From NCBI GenBank assembly GCA_036245805.1, contig BTRK01000003.1, positions 22,099,292 through 22,163,291 on the forward strand: 64,000 nucleotides of DNA, written 5' to 3'. Numbering within the stretch: the stretch's first letter is position 1; each line of letters starts with the position of its first letter. The translations under genes and the position numbers were made by a program. Below are positions 1-13,106 of this stretch, one piece after another. The DNA is from Pristionchus mayeri. Taxonomy: Eukaryota; Nematoda; Chromadorea; Rhabditida; Neodiplogasteridae. The notes below the pieces were generated by a model. The model was not told where the DNA came from and ran no database searches. It worked only from the letters and a program-made list of their open reading frames with translations.

Positions 1-330
1 GCGTAATGCAAACATCGCTTTGTGCAGACAGAAAGTTTACGAGAGGCGCGAGTATCAAACCTCTGCCGCACAAGGCAAACGATAGAAGTTCGCCCGTGCG
101 ATGACTAAAACAGACCTAAAAATGGAGAAGAAAAAAATGGAAACATCCCGTCTGTCAAAGAGACTGGGATTAACTATAGAATTTTTAATTCGAAAATGAT
201 CTGATTCTCAATCCTATTACTGAATTCGAGCGCTTGAAATAAACTCTTCCATTTCGTAAGATCTGGATCAAAGACTGCACAGGGCAGACTAGATCCATTC
301 CATCCTAATCCTCTCTTCTCTCATCTTCAG

Positions 331-780
331 GTGATCGTCAATTCGATGCATCGATATCGTCCCCGTGTCCATCTCGTGTGTCACTCCCTCTCTGATTCCC
401 TCCACTCCTTCTCCTTCCCCGAGACATCCTTCATCGCAGTCACTGCATATCAGAACCATCGAGTGAGCTATCGGAAGGGGATCAAGATCCTCCATTCTCA
501 CGCTTTCTCTTCGGTGAAGGAGCGGGTGATATGAATATACCTAACAGGGGTCACTACCGTACCAATTGTCAGAGCTTCTAGTTGCAGAATAGACTGGAAG
601 GAAATAGTAGAGCTACTCGTGATTCTCCAGACGGGCGAATAATTGCAGATAACATCACTGAAGATCGAGAGTAATCCATTCGCGAAGGGATTCCGAGAGT
701 CAGATCTGGATGAGACTACGAGGAGTTCCCTTCCCCTCCTCTTCCCCCTCTTCTCCCTCGCTTTACCTCGACCCAGCTAG
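331..780 (+). CDS. T-box transcription factor, 3' exons (partial)
   Basis: These are the last two exons of a T-box DNA-binding protein, a nuclear transcription factor. Exon 331-462 starts after a TTCAG acceptor and encodes the T-box core NSMHRYRPRVHLV and FPETSFIAVTAYQNHR. Exon 649-780 follows a 186 bp intron in phase 0 and continues with ITSLKIESNPFAKGFRE, the end of the domain. The reading frame then runs through a short Ser/Leu/Pro tail to a TAG at 778-780, so the protein ends about 27 residues after the T-box. That is short for the family; a further unrecognised donor cannot be excluded. I see no earlier T-box exon in bases 1-330, so the 5' part lies left of the window. The subfamily cannot be assigned from these exons. 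Confidence 0.85.
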
Positions 781-2177
781 GAGTCTACCGTATCCCGCTC
801 CTCCTTGCCAATCGATATTGTGTGTAGATACAGTACTCCTCTTGCCCTTCCTTGATCATTACCCGGTAGTCTCAGTGAACGTGTCCATCTCCTCATCTCA
901 ATGTCGTTTTCCCTTCCCTCCTCCTTCTCCAATTCATCTTTGCTCGTCAAAATAAAGTGAAGCGTGCAAAAAGACGACGTTTCTCCACTCATCTGGAGAG
1001 GTGAAATCGATCAATCTGTGAAGTGGAAGAAGAGAAGAGGGAATGGGAGGGCGAGAGACGATCAATCATAGTTCCTTCCAGTACCAACAAAATGAGTGAT
1101 CGATAGAGGGGCAAATTCAACAAGTGTGGACCCACACTGTCTCATCTCCCTCACAGAGGGATTTCAACTTCTATGCTATCAATAGATCAATGTTTCAGCG
1201 AAAAGTTTGAGACTGAATGAATTTTTCATCCGTTGAAGAAAACAAAGAAGGGACATTCGTCATTTCTAAAGAAGTTAGAAGCTAGCGTTTGAGTTATTTA
1301 TGCCATCTAGATATGGTCTATGGAAAACACGCAAATATGAGGGGTCGCATTTTCTTCCATGAAAGGCATAAAATAAGCGTATCTCGTCCACTTCCTCTTC
1401 CTCTTCCTCCTTCCTCTCAGCTTCGCCCTCTCAATTACCCTTCCCTTACGGGTGTTCCCATTGTTTCTTCCCCCTCTCATTATCCTTCCAATTATGATGT
1501 CTCGGTCCTCTCTTTCATCTCTCTCCCGATCCTATCACTGTCTTCCCTACACCCTCAGGCCTCTCCCCTCCCCTCCCCCCCTCTCTCTCTCTGGCGGGGC
1601 CTTTTCATCTGTCACTTACCGCACTGGAAGAGTGTCAATTGTTGCCGCCAAGCAGTGAGGATGCCCTTACTCGCAAGATGGAATGAAAGATGGGAGGGGA
1701 TTGGAGGGAGAGATAAGACAGTGATACTGATGAAGGGAGAAGACATGGGGAGCAGCAGATCAACTCTCTTTATCGCGCACTATTCGACATTGAAAATGGA
1801 CTAAAAATGTACAAACGAAGCTCTAATTGTGAGTAATGGGAAGACGGAGGAGTGATTACCGTAGTCTAATTAGTGATTGAGAAGAGAGGAGGAGAAACGA
1901 GGGTATTTCCGGTAGGAACGTCCATTCATGTTATCATCAAGGGAGAGGGGGTGGGGGAGGGGGGAGGTAGAAGTGGGGTGGAATAGGAAAGAAGGAGGTG
2001 GTCTATGCGGACAGACCAATCCATCATCCTAGAGAGTTTACGAACGGAGATTCAGCAGTGATATAAAGGACGAAGGGAAGGGAAGGAAGAGGGAAGAGGA
2101 GACCCGTGGATGAGAATGAGATTGGAAGAGAGACGAAGGGAGGAGTATACTTACAACTACAATAATCCCAGGATGGG
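781..2177. other. Intergenic, T-box 3' end to ceh-13 3' end
   Basis: This 1.4 kb convergent intergenic region separates the T-box stop from the ceh-13 stop. It is dominated by C/T-rich runs (about 1385-1600) and G/A-rich runs (about 1880-2110). I found no conserved protein or RNA gene. The long open frames at 1289-1804 are low-complexity Pro/Ser/Leu translations of pyrimidine tracts and do not look coding. Confidence 0.6.
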
Positions 2178-3806
2178 TCACAGAGTGGTCATCTTGCAAT
2201 GTTCATCGGGGGTCGAGACGGGAGAGATCGAAGAGGACTCCCAATCGGGGGAAGAGGAAGAAAGGGAAGTCTTCGCCTTGAATTCCCGCTCCTTCTGTCG
2301 TTTCTTCTCCTTCATTCGACGGTTTTGGAACCAGATCTTCACCTGGAAGAGGAGAGGGATTAGGGGAATGGAAGGAGAGAATCACTTGGATAACCAATGA
2401 ATGGAATGAACAAGACATGAAGTTTCATTCATTCGTAATCCTCCAAAGTGGAATGGTACCTGTGCCTCGTTGAGTTTCAGTTGGGTGGCGATATCCGTTC
2501 TCCTCGCTCGATTCACGTATTTGTTCGTGTGGAATTCCTTCTCCAACTCCGTCAGTTGATGTGTCGTGAATGCAGTTCGATTGGAGTCGTCCCCGATGAT
2601 CTTCGACACCTTCTTCACTGCAATCGACCATTGATTCCTCCTCATCCATTTAGACCACAACAAGCTTATCTTATTTTCTCCAACTCTCACAACATTTCTC
2701 CTCTCTAGTATCACTTTGTGGATCGAACAGATTCTGGCGGTTCCTTTTAAGCCGTTCCTTCTCTTGTGAGGTTCTCACTTATCTCTCTCTCCATCTACAT
2801 CTATTGCAGTGTATTCAGATGGATATCGATGGCGGCTAATTAGTGAATGAGTCTCGACAACTCGACAGGAGATTAGATGGCTAACACTGATGGAATGAAT
2901 CTCGTGACCATTCCCCCTGGCTGCATACTTCATCCATTCTCTCAATCTCTCCACTATCTCGCCCAGTCTCTTCCACTGAGTCCTCCAATCTTCCAGTTGT
3001 AACAATTCCCTCCCTTCCTTCCCCTCAGTTCCTCCCCACTAGAGATACGCCTGGAAAGCACGCGAAACTCGAAAGGAGTGGCTATTGATTACTCTCTCTC
3101 TCTCTCATTCGAAGGATGGCTGCTTCTGCTGGTCTTCTCCTTCTCCCTTCACTGCATCTGGTCTCTTTTTGTTCCCAGGGTGGTGAGAATGCAAATGGTG
3201 TCATTAATCAGAGACAGTGGGAACAAGTGAGAAACGGTGCTTGTACTGGGAAGATTGATGGGACTGATTGGCCACTAGAGAATTAGGAGAATTTGAATGA
3301 GGTGGGGGCTTGTCCCTAGGCGAACTCCATGAGAACCCAGAGTGATGATAATAAGAGACGCAGAGTGAGATGGGAGTCAGAAGGAGGAATGAAGAGGGGA
3401 AGAGAGTACTCGATGGAAAGGGCAGGAATGGCAGAGAGAGCGAGTCGGAGAATCATTCACGTGATCGAAACAGGAAAGGGAGACGATAACTCGTCGCGTT
3501 GATAACTTCCAATCGGAGAGGAGGAATGGTCTACTCACCGGGTGGTTTGACTGCCCTCTTAGTCTGCATCCACTTGGGCATGTCTCCTCCATTCGGATGC
3601 TGCTGCTGTGGGTAGTTCATGGGGGCTGCAGCTGCAGCAGCTGTCGTGGGGATGATGGAAGGGTCGGTGGCCCAGTCGGATGGACCCATGCTACCAGTGG
3701 TAGGATAGTGGGGGTGAGGATAGGGCGGAGGATGGGGCATCGGATAGTACGGAGAGGCACTCCAATCTGCCGTTGACGGGTAGTACCCGTACTCTGTGCA
3801 ACTCAT
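2178..3806 (-). CDS. ceh-13: Labial/Hox1-class homeobox protein CEH-13
   Basis: An anterior Hox transcription factor of 196 residues in three exons: 3806-3539, 2617-2460 and 2342-2178. Exon 1 encodes a Tyr/Pro/His-rich N-terminus, an Ala run (about 56-61) and the labial-type hexapeptide MPKWMQ (76-81), which in this family contacts a TALE (Exd/Pbx) cofactor. Exon 2 starts after GATTGCAG and carries helices 1 and 2 of the homeodomain ([20 protein letters not shown]). Exon 3 starts at [14 protein letters not shown], the recognition helix. The exon break just before VKIWF is the same as in lin-39. All phases agree (1 then 0). The tail is Ser-rich and ends at TGA 2178-2180. Length is close to that of C. 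elegans CEH-13 (about 200 residues, from memory). It is transcribed away from lin-39. Confidence 0.93.
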
Positions 3807-6800
3807 CTGGAAGAACAGATATCTTGAATTTGGTTAGAACATCAAAACGAAAATGAGTCTTAATTAAGCAAAATGATGAGAAGAAGCTCAATGCGATAAT
3901 ACCACGACTTCGGAAACCAAATGATGTCGAATAAAATGATAATGGAGAGCTTGGAAAGGCGCCGGAAGTGGGCGGAGTCGATAAGCGGATATGAATAGAG
4001 ATGGAGATTGAAAGTGTGAAAGAAAGCGATAGAAATGCATGGAATGTCGGCATTGCGAACTGTTCGAAAGAGAAGAAAAAGCGAAGGCGCGAAGTGATTT
4101 ATTGTCTCTTCCTGTCGAGGGAAAGAAGAGTGAGAAAGAGAAGAGATGATAAAGTAATTAATAGCCTAATTAAGGAAGAGATGAAGAGGTCGTTCATCTT
4201 TCTCGGGGCATAAATCACTATGAGTAGTCTGGAGGGAGGGAGGAAGGAGGGAGAGGAGGGGAAGGGAAGGGGCGGAGTCAACCACTTCCTCTCGAATGAA
4301 TGGATGGAGGGAGTACGGTAGGAGGGGAGGGGAGGGGAGAGAGAGAAGAGAGGAGGAGGAGGGAGGAGGCAATGATAGCAATGATAATTGAGGGATGGAT
4401 TGAGATGGGAGAAGTGAGACTTCTCTTCTCCTGAATCCCCCCTCTGTCGAGATGAGGATATCGTAAAGATGGCAAGTCACTCAGGTCGAGGGAAGTCCAT
4501 CGGAGTGGTCGTAAATCTGAGATTGCGTGACCGTTTCTCTCTGTCCATCATCAGTGTATTAGTACTCGAATGGAGAAGAGACCTTCGAAAACTTCCCCTC
4601 ACTCATCACTAATTAGTCGACTTGTGTCAATGAATAGTCGGAATTCGAGAGGAGAAGTGGGATGAAGGGAGTAGTCAGAGGAGGAAAGAGGAGAGAGAGG
4701 GGGATCGAACCCCTTCCTTCCATGAGGATACACTTCTAATGATGAATAACCGGCCACTTGTCTGTTATTTCAGCGGGGTTGAGATTGGAAGGGAGATAAT
4801 TCGTCCCATTCTTCCTTCTCTCCTTCAGTGTCACTCTTCATTCGTCCCTTCCTCTTCTCTTCTCACCACCAGTTTTCGGAATTCCTCTCTGCTCTTCCAT
4901 TGCCTTCCACCCTCGACAACCCGGTTCTCGACCGGTATTTCACTCTTATTTTCGAAATTGGTTTCAGCAAGAATCATCAGATTCCGGTTCCGATGGAATG
5001 CAGGTGAGGATACTGTACCTCTTGACCTGAGTGATTCTCTATTCGTTACGGTCTCCAAGTTCTTCCCCTTCATCCCTCTCCTCCTGTATGATACACTCCA
5101 TATGTTACGCATCAGAGAGAGAGAGGGAGTGTGTCAATCTGTTCCCTCCGTTCTCCTTTGTTTCTGATCCCTCGACCCTTTGTTCCTCCCGCTCAATCCA
5201 TTTCATTGCTCAATCCTCGACAGTTCTCTATGGGGAGGGGAGGGAGGAAGGCGATGCCAGCGGGCTCCCACACGGATTAGGCTCCTCATGATATCCCCCT
5301 TTGCTGCACCCGCAGCACTTCCAGGGAGAAGAATCAAGAAGGAGGAGAGGAGGGACCAGAGGGGGGACGAAGAGAAGTCCGATTGATAGCAAAGAGAAGA
5401 GAAGACCGGGAGATTATCCGGTTGGTTATTGCAAGGGGAAGACGAATAATGAACACCGAATATGGTGATTGGAGTGCAGAGATAGATGAAAAAAGGAGGA
5501 ATGAAGTGATAGAGATTGGTCGAGGAATGGAATGAATAATAGTCTAGCTTTGTCTCATCAGATGATTCGAGAGATAGAATGGGAATCGGGCAGATGATAG
5601 GCTGCCAATTAGTCAATTAGTAGAGTAGAATGGGAGTGAGATCTCTTTGGTAGTGAGACCTTGTGAAGAGAAGAACCGAGGAGATAAGAGAGACGATCAA
5701 TCAATGTCGAGAGGGAATCCAGAGAGATCAAGGAGGATCAGATGGGAGGGAGGGAGTGCGTGCTGCTGTTCCTCCATCTCTTCTTAAAACTAAGGAAAAC
5801 CACGAACACCCTCAGAAACAGCACTGATCCAACAGCACATGTGAATGTGCTCAATCTTTGCATTTAATGGAAAACTTTAAACGATTAACCGTTCGCTGAC
5901 CCACAGTTAGTCGTACTCAAATAAATATTCAGAATATTTTCTGAACTACAAAAATATTTTCACACTTCGGGCAAAGCGCAGTGTTTTTCCGCACACGCAG
6001 TGTTTTTCCGCACACGGAAATAAATAATTGTTAGTAGAGTTATATAGAAGGGAATTAAATGTAGAGCGTTCATATGAAGATGAATCTTATCTATATTGAG
6101 AACGAAAGTTTTAAAAATTGCACAAATCCCTAAACTTGGAGCTAAAGCGGGTGCAGATTTTGTCCCAATCAACGGCAATCCAATCAATGATAAGTTCACT
6201 CGGAGAGACTGCGGACACTGATAAATGATGGGGGGTGCGAAGAGGAGGAGAAGAGAGGAGAGGGAAGGGAAGGGGATGGGAGGGGATGAGATATGATAGG
6301 GTAGAGCCTCCCCTTGATGGATTGTATCGCGGCTTTCTCCTTTGCCCTCGTTGATTTACTGCTGCATTTCCACTCTGGAAGAGAGTGAGTGGGAATGAGA
6401 GAGTGCAGTCCTCCTCTTTCTCCCTCCACAGCTGTCCACTGATTCCATCCAGTTATCACTCACTATCGATTGCCTCTCTCTTGTTATTAAACACGTCGTC
6501 CTACTGTTGTCTCTCCCCTCTCCTTCAGTGTAACTCCCCTTCTTCCCTCTGAGTCCTACGGTACTTCATCCCTGCTTCTCACTCCGTCCTGTCAATCACT
6601 CACTACATAATCCTCAAATCTAGTCAGTCGGATCACTTCGTTTCAAACTCCTCTCCAGCTTCCCTTTCCCACTCTCGTTTAGGGACGCAATGCTTGAAAA
6701 TGAAATCAAGAATGATAACTTGCCACTTCTAGAATCTCCATGGTGGTTCGGAGTAGTCAGTGTTCGTTCTCCGTTCTCTCGTTCTCTTCCATTTGACGCA

Positions 6801-9800
6801 GTCTGACTGCGTATTGCTTACCCCTTCTCCTCTTTATCTCACACTGTAAATAGTGCAGAATGCACTCCATTCAAGTTCCACGAATCCAATTTGAATAACA
6901 GCTGAGGAACACTCTCATCAATTCCCTCCCTTCCTCCTCCCCCCTCCATAAACTACCGTTGCAATGAAGTACTCGTGCACTCTGTCTCTCTACCCCTCAC
7001 AGTTTCCTTCCCCTCTTCTCCCCCTCCTTCCTTTCCTCCTTCCCCTCATTCCTCCTTCTTCTTCTCCTTCCTCACCTCCTCTTTCCTCTTCTCGACGATA
7101 AGCATCGTCCTTCACAAAGCGGCAAGTTTCTCACAAGTAATGGTTGAATCTTTCGAATTCTCTCCTCCCGCCCTTCCCTTGTTTGTATCTCCTCTCTGTC
7201 GGTACTCTCCCCCCTTCGTACCGAGAGGGGCGGAGTCTCTCTCTCTCTCTCCCTCTCTCCCTCTGTCCCTCTATCACCCTTCCTCTATTCTCCAGTCCAC
7301 ACACCCTGTCAGTCCCATCCTTCTCTACTCCACACTACTCCACCTTCATGTCTTCTTGATTAGATTAGTCTTCCAATTGATCTTTGATCTCTCTCTCCCT
7401 CTCTTCCTTCCCTCGCTGGTCATTCATTCTGCCCTGTACAGACGTGCTTATCTCTGGTACTCGATAGCACGAGAAGCTCGACTCTACAGGTCAGAATCGA
7501 CCAAAGGGGAAGTACTGCCCCTCCTTGTATCTCCCCCTCTTCACCCCCCCCCCCGCTTCCCCCCTTGGCATCTGAATGGATGGCCTTCCTTCTCACGAGG
7601 GAGGGTCTTAGAGGGAGTGCCCATTCATCTCTTGATCCCTTGAGAATCGACGCAGTCATACCAATCCCATGCATTCCTCTTCACCACAATTCACTCGGTA
7701 GACTAATATGCGCTCTTCCAAGCTAACTCTCTCTTAATCTAGCACTTACAAATCTAGCACTTTGTTAGAGAATTCTCATTTATCCACCATCAGTAGCTAA
7801 CAATCTTCCGGGATTGTTTATTCGAAAGCGTGAGTTGCTTACATTCTCACTCCCTGAGTGTTTCCACGTGGTGGTGATCAGTTGTAAATGGGATTAGCGT
7901 AGTGTCTCGATCACATGTGACCTCTCCCTCCTAATCGATAGTGATAAGACCCACTCCTTATCAATGCTGTTTACGCCGCCAGAAGGAGGCAAGGAGAAAA
8001 GAGGAGCTCAATGATTAGAAGGGACGAGATAACAAGGAAAGTCTCGTGGTAGGTCATTGAGCAGTCTGAATGAATAGTGCAGATGAAGTACCCCATTCAT
8101 ATCTCAATTGCCCATTCTTCATTCCAATTTGAGCCCATAATCTACTGATTCTCATTTCCTTGGATACCTCGAATAGAGTAAGGATGGGATATGGGGGGAG
8201 GGGTCATATCATCCACTTCTAGCCTATTCCTGCTATCTTTTCAGACAAGTCTACGAATGTCGGAAAACAAGTGTCGAAATGTGGTGGAGACTTGAGTCTC
8301 CCATCCTTCCTTCCCTCCCCTCTCTCCTCCTCTCCTCTCTACTCTGACTGTTGCGATCCCTTCCCCCTCTTACCCCCTCCCATCTCTGATTTATGTGCAG
8401 TTCACCATTATGTTGGCCGTCCCTCGGGTCGTAAAATGGAGGAGAGACGGGAGGAGGGGTGGAGGAGGGGAGGGGAGAGACGGGTATCGATTGTGATCAT
8501 CGGGAGAGACGAATGAGAGACAGAGAGGAAAGGGTAGGAGAGGAGGTGGGAATCGGAGGTGAAAGGACAATGTGGTGGTTAGGGGAATGGTGGATCTTCA
8601 ATTGTCCTCTCCTTCTCTGGAGGTTCCACGGAAAGAGATATCTTCTGTGCATCGTCGTAACTTCGAGTTCACGGAATAAATGAGATTGTAGTACATCGTT
8701 CATCACTGTATGAGGGAACATGCTGGTAGATGGATGAAGTTCAATGACAACTTCCAATATTATTCAAACTTTTAAAATCTGAACTTGCATCTAACGGGAA
8801 CACAAATTAATTCAATAACTCGTTTCATAATTGACAAAATTTTATTAAATTAACGATTTTCTCACGTATTCATCTTCATAAAATACAAAATAAGTCGTTC
8901 ATTCTCTATTCATCCTTCTATTATTTTCTCGTGATGATTTGTGAGCACGGCCCAGTCGCCTATAGCAAAATCCCCCACCCCCACCCCCTCCTCATCAACC
9001 AACAGGAAGTACATCTTAAAGTTAGGGTCCACAACGTGGATAGCCGATGTTTCGGAATCTGGACAAAAGTTGGTTAAAACAGTCCCATAGGGTCTCAATA
9101 ACATCCTCCTTTTGGAATTAGATCGATATCTCATCTCTAAAGCGAGATACAGCTCGAGAAGCACGCGCGACGAGCACAACGGGAGAGGGGGGAAAGGCGA
9201 GACGAGAGGAAAAGTGGGCGGAGTCAATCTCTCCTCTCTTCTCCTCTCCCCTTTGTCGCACCCCCCTCCATTATTCCGCCGATTTCGCTATACAAATAAG
9301 TGAAATACCGTTCTAATCTTCGCTTAAGATATCCCCCGATGCTTTTGTGTGTATTGTAGGAGCATTCAAGTAAAAAACATCACATTTATCGATTAGGGCC
9401 ACAATTCACGCGCAAAACAACAGAAATTAGCACAATAAAATAAGAAAGCGAGTGAATGGTGCCAGCAGACCATTTAATTCTCAGAAAGACATGGAAACTA
9501 GGGAACAGGGTATGGATACGGTAGGTGGATACTGTAAGTGGTCAGAGAAGGCCGAGATAGATAAAAAGATAGAAGAGGGTAGGGGAGGAGAAAATACAGA
9601 CGGAAAACAACCAGACGAAATGGCAAGCACCTACGAGGGAAACATTCGTGCTGAGCACAAGAACAAAGATCGACAGAATATAAAATTTCTGAGAATAAGA
9701 AACAAATTTACAATAATTAGTCATAAATAAATCTATTGAATACTTTGGAATAAAAATATCTGATATACTCAGAATAATATGATATAAAAGATCGATCTAC

Positions 9801-10931
9801 AATAAGAAATGCAATGACTATGCAGGCTGACAAAGAAAGTTTAAATTGGTGGGCAAGTGGATCAGAGAAGATTTTCGAGCAAGTCGAACAATAATCATTT
9901 AGGGAGGACTCTAACTGGGAAAGGGGGGGGGGGGTGGTCGAAGGAAATTAGGGGAAATGGAGGTGACCAAACTGGTCTCACCTCTCGTGAAGATCGAAGA
10001 GACGACTCCATCCTCTCTCACGTCTTCTTCCAATCGATGCTCTGGCTCTGAAAAAGTAGATTTTACAATTTAGAAACAATGCGCACATGGAAACCACTAT
10101 CTCCATATAAATACCTACCAATTTAATCGTACAAATAAGAAATACGACTAGGAAAATAACTAAAAGCGGCGAAAAATCTAACGAATTGGACGAACCAAAG
10201 CATCACGGATGTATACAACTCGTTAGAGTGCATGAACAGAGGTAACTGATAGCAAAACATAAAGGTTAGCTAAGAAGAGTAATCAATAATCACAGCAATA
10301 CTTACTTACGCGTTAGAGATGGAGCGAAAAACGGATCAGGCCGGCTAATCCTACCAATTATAAGTGTTGAACGCATCGAAACCGCACCAAAACGGGAACA
10401 ATGATAGACCAGTTCACGTAGACTAGGAACAAGCAAGAAAATACATAAAATAATCGATGAAAACGCGATAAAAATCTATAAATCGATAAAACAGGCAGCC
10501 GAATATATCGTTCCGACAGTATCTGTTCAATGCCTCCTCGACGGTATAATAGCGCAACTTCCTTAGGAATTAACGTAATTTCTCCCGGAGCTTCAAAAAA
10601 ATTCAAATGAGGAGCACAATTAAACGAAAGTATAAATCTTCGTTTGCTTTCGCGTTTTGGACTGATATGAGACCATTAAATATGAATATTGACCGACGAA
10701 CTTATAATTTTTCGTATAAACGGCATTTTAACCTTATTTTTTCAATTTTGACCTACTTAGAGGAGTCAGACCTAGTTCGTCGACCAACCACTCGATTTGT
10801 CTCGGGGAAAGCTATCGAATTCTTTTTTGGTCGACCGTTTTGGTCGCAAATTACGCATGTGCTCCTCAAATCTCGCTTTAGAGAGGAGAACTGTCCGAGC
10901 CGAGTGGGCGGAGCTTGTGGTGTCTACTTAA
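3807..10931. other. Hox intergenic region, left part
   Basis: This is the upstream side of ceh-13. It contains long strand-asymmetric stretches of C/T or G/A (for example 4215-4360, 6950-7410, 8290-8360), a CT microsatellite near 7237-7265, and four exact copies of the decamer GGGCGGAGTC (3970, 4270, 7228, 9216). I found no conserved coding exon or RNA gene. Position and absence of genes suggest cis-regulatory DNA, but that is inference. Confidence 0.55.
3970..9225 (+). promoter_or_regulatory. Recurrent GGGCGGAGTC decamer sites (candidate GC-box elements)
   Basis: Exact copies start at 3970, 4270, 7228 and 9216 on the plus strand, and one on the minus strand at 17652-17661. Near matches are GGGCGGAGCT at 10906 and GGGCGGAGTT (minus) at 15063-15072. 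All lie between ceh-13 and the lin-39 start. The core resembles a GC box bound by Sp/KLF zinc-finger proteins. Function is inferred only from recurrence and location. Confidence 0.35.
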
Positions 10932-11158
10932 AGTTACCGGACGAGGACGAAACCCTGATCTGACCCTGATCTGGTCGCGTGTACGAGAGAGTACGCAAGA
11001 GTGAGAGAGCGCGGGATTACGCTGATCATTTCCGGCTTTCCCTTGAGGCTATTATTGATTTTTAGCATTTTTGTATATTCATTCTCAACTAATTCAGCCA
11101 TCGGCTATTCGATGGAGGACAAAAAATATGGTGTCACTTTCGTCCTCGTCCGGTAACT
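10932..11158. mobile_element. MITE with TTAA target duplication, copy 1
   Basis: A 227 bp non-coding element flanked by TTAA on both sides. Its terminal inverted repeats are AGTTACCGGACGAGGACGAA on the left and the reverse complement, with small differences, on the right. The interior has a GAGAGAGTACGCAAGAGTGAG segment and a Pristine-looking A/T stretch. A second copy lies at 27583-27799. TTAA duplications are typical of piggyBac-type insertion. No transposase is present. Confidence 0.8.
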
Positions 11159-12578
11159 TTAAGGTGAATATGGATATTAAAGCAATATGTTTCGTTATAT
11201 ATCTATTAAATATCAGAGACAACTTCATTGTTAGAAAATACTTGATTTTTTCGCAGAATCGAAGTGTGCGAGCTATAAGACGTTTAATGAAATCATAGTT
11301 GTGATAACCAACAGTGTCGATGGATTATGCACAAATTGAGATAACTCACTCCTCAACCATCTATATCTATCCCTTCATCTCTATTCTGCAAGGATGAATA
11401 CTCGCTGCTCTTTCGCCTCTTCGTCTCCTCACTTTTGTCGATGAGACTCACTCCTCGAGCTTCACTCTTCCATTTCATCGATGTACGAGTAATCGAAGAT
11501 TCCACTACTTAATCGAGGTTCTGTATAATGTCGAGTTTTCTTCCCCTCTTGATTTCCTTGTGTGATTATTCAGCAGCCCCTATTCAGCAGCTACAGACAC
11601 TCAATGAGACCTGATCATGTGAAGGCTCCTCAAAATTCGACTCATCTATTCAATAAGTGGGGAAATGGTTAAATATAGCGCATTGTAGTAATAGTCTGAG
11701 CACTTCGATTTTTCGAGCACCTCCGGTCTACTGGCGGAGCTGCTAAAGAGGGTTCGAGGGTAGAAGATACTGATTTCTCTTGGATAAGGTTCTACAGAGA
11801 TCTTCCAGCCAACTACATTTTTGTTTTTTTCTCCATTGCAATACATGTCATTCGAAGTTTTATTTGCTTCATCTTCAGAGTATTCTCTTTCAATTAAATA
11901 AAAAAAATTTGCCATTTTTATTTTATTGAAAGAGAGTAAGCTGAAATCATAGATACAAAATTCGCTTGATATTTATTGGGCCTGGCAAAATATTATATTC
12001 TTTGAAAAATCAAAATTTACGAAGCAGGAGTTCTTTCAGGTGTCAACGGCGTATAGAAATTTTACATGTTCGGCATGTTGCTTTAACAGTCTCGAATTTT
12101 TAAAAGGAAAACGCTGAATTTACAGAGCTGTTATGTTTTTTTTTTTTAAATCGGAACATTCCCGAGTTGCTCGTCAGTTGCAGAGCATAATGACTGAGAT
12201 GAATTGAGTAAGGAACAATTAATTATCCCTCTTTGAGTGAAAGTCGCAGGATGAATACTGCAACTCGTGCACCAACGGATAAGATCAGAAAAGATGCAGA
12301 AGATATTAAGACTGGGTGAGACAAATATTTATGAGAACGTCTACAGTGATGATGAATGGAGTACCTCTTGCTAAGTACTCTGCACCTCACCTCTCAATTT
12401 ATATATTTTTCACTATGTTTTAGGTTCCTGGGACTCTATCCGCACAAGAGTCATTCTTCAAGTCATGCAACGATACTGGGAGAACCGCCATACGGCAACA
12501 CTGGGCCGATATAAAACCGAGCACTGTAAGAAACAAATCTCATTACATACTTAGATAGCTAGTCATAAGATATTTCTA
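11159..12578. other. Hox intergenic region, middle part
   Basis: About 1.4 kb between two MITEs. It is A/T-richer than the left part. I see no gene, RNA or clear repeat; there is a short T10 run near 12131. Confidence 0.5.
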
Positions 12579-13106
12579 CAGTCCGGTCAGATCCCTACAT
12601 GAAAACGGGACTCCCCGGGAGTCCCCGGATGTCCCCCCGTGTCCCCCCGCTATTTTGCGGCTCGGGCAGAGAAAGAACTAATTCGAATTTTTGGTTTTCA
12701 TACTCAGGAGGTCCTTTCCGATCGATTGGCATATAATTCATAAATTCATAAATTTGCGATAAATAGTAATTTAATTTTGAAAATCAATGATAATTACTCG
12801 GAAACGAAGAAGTACGGTAGTTAGCTAGATGGGCCCAGAGCCGGACCGGAGAATGTGCAAATTATCTACCGTAGTTCTTCGTTTCCGATTAATTATCTTT
12901 GATTTTCAAAATTAAACTACGATTTATCGCAAATTTATTAATTTATGAATTATATGCCAATCGATGGGGAAGGACCTACTGAGTCTGAAAACCAAAAATT
13001 CGATTTAGTTCTTTCTCTGCCCGAGCCGCAAAATGGCGGGGGACACGGGGGGACATCCGGGGACTCCCGGGGAGTCCCGTTTTCATGTAGGGATCTGACC
13101 GGACTG
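12579..13106. mobile_element. 528 bp palindromic MITE with TA target duplication, copy 1
   Basis: An almost fully self-complementary element. It begins CAGTCCGGTCAGATCCCTAC and ends with the reverse complement, flanked by TA on both sides. The arms contain GGGACTCCCCGGGAGTCCCC, itself a hairpin. The arms meet around 12840 at GGGCCCAGAGCCGGACCGG. A copy of the same length in opposite orientation is at 59888-60415. The TA duplication suggests mobilisation by a Tc1/mariner-class transposase. Confidence 0.88.

Noticed and set aside
1289..1804. 171-codon open frame rich in Ser, Pro and Leu
   Set aside because: It is a translation of pyrimidine-rich DNA with no domain, no splice context and no conserved block.
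4690..4720. tRNA T-loop-like GGGGTTCGATCCCC on the minus strand
   Set aside because: No matching acceptor, D or anticodon arms within tRNA distance.
6975..7643. 222-codon open frame between the Hox genes
   Set aside because: Low-complexity Ser/Pro/Leu composition from CT tracts; long frames of this type recur on pyrimidine strands in this window.
9452..9730. 92-codon Lys/Glu-rich open frame
   Set aside because: No family resemblance, no splice partner and an A-rich composition that favours such residues.
10607..10963. 118-codon open frame overlapping a MITE
   Set aside because: Runs into the TTAA MITE terminus and has no recognisable domain.
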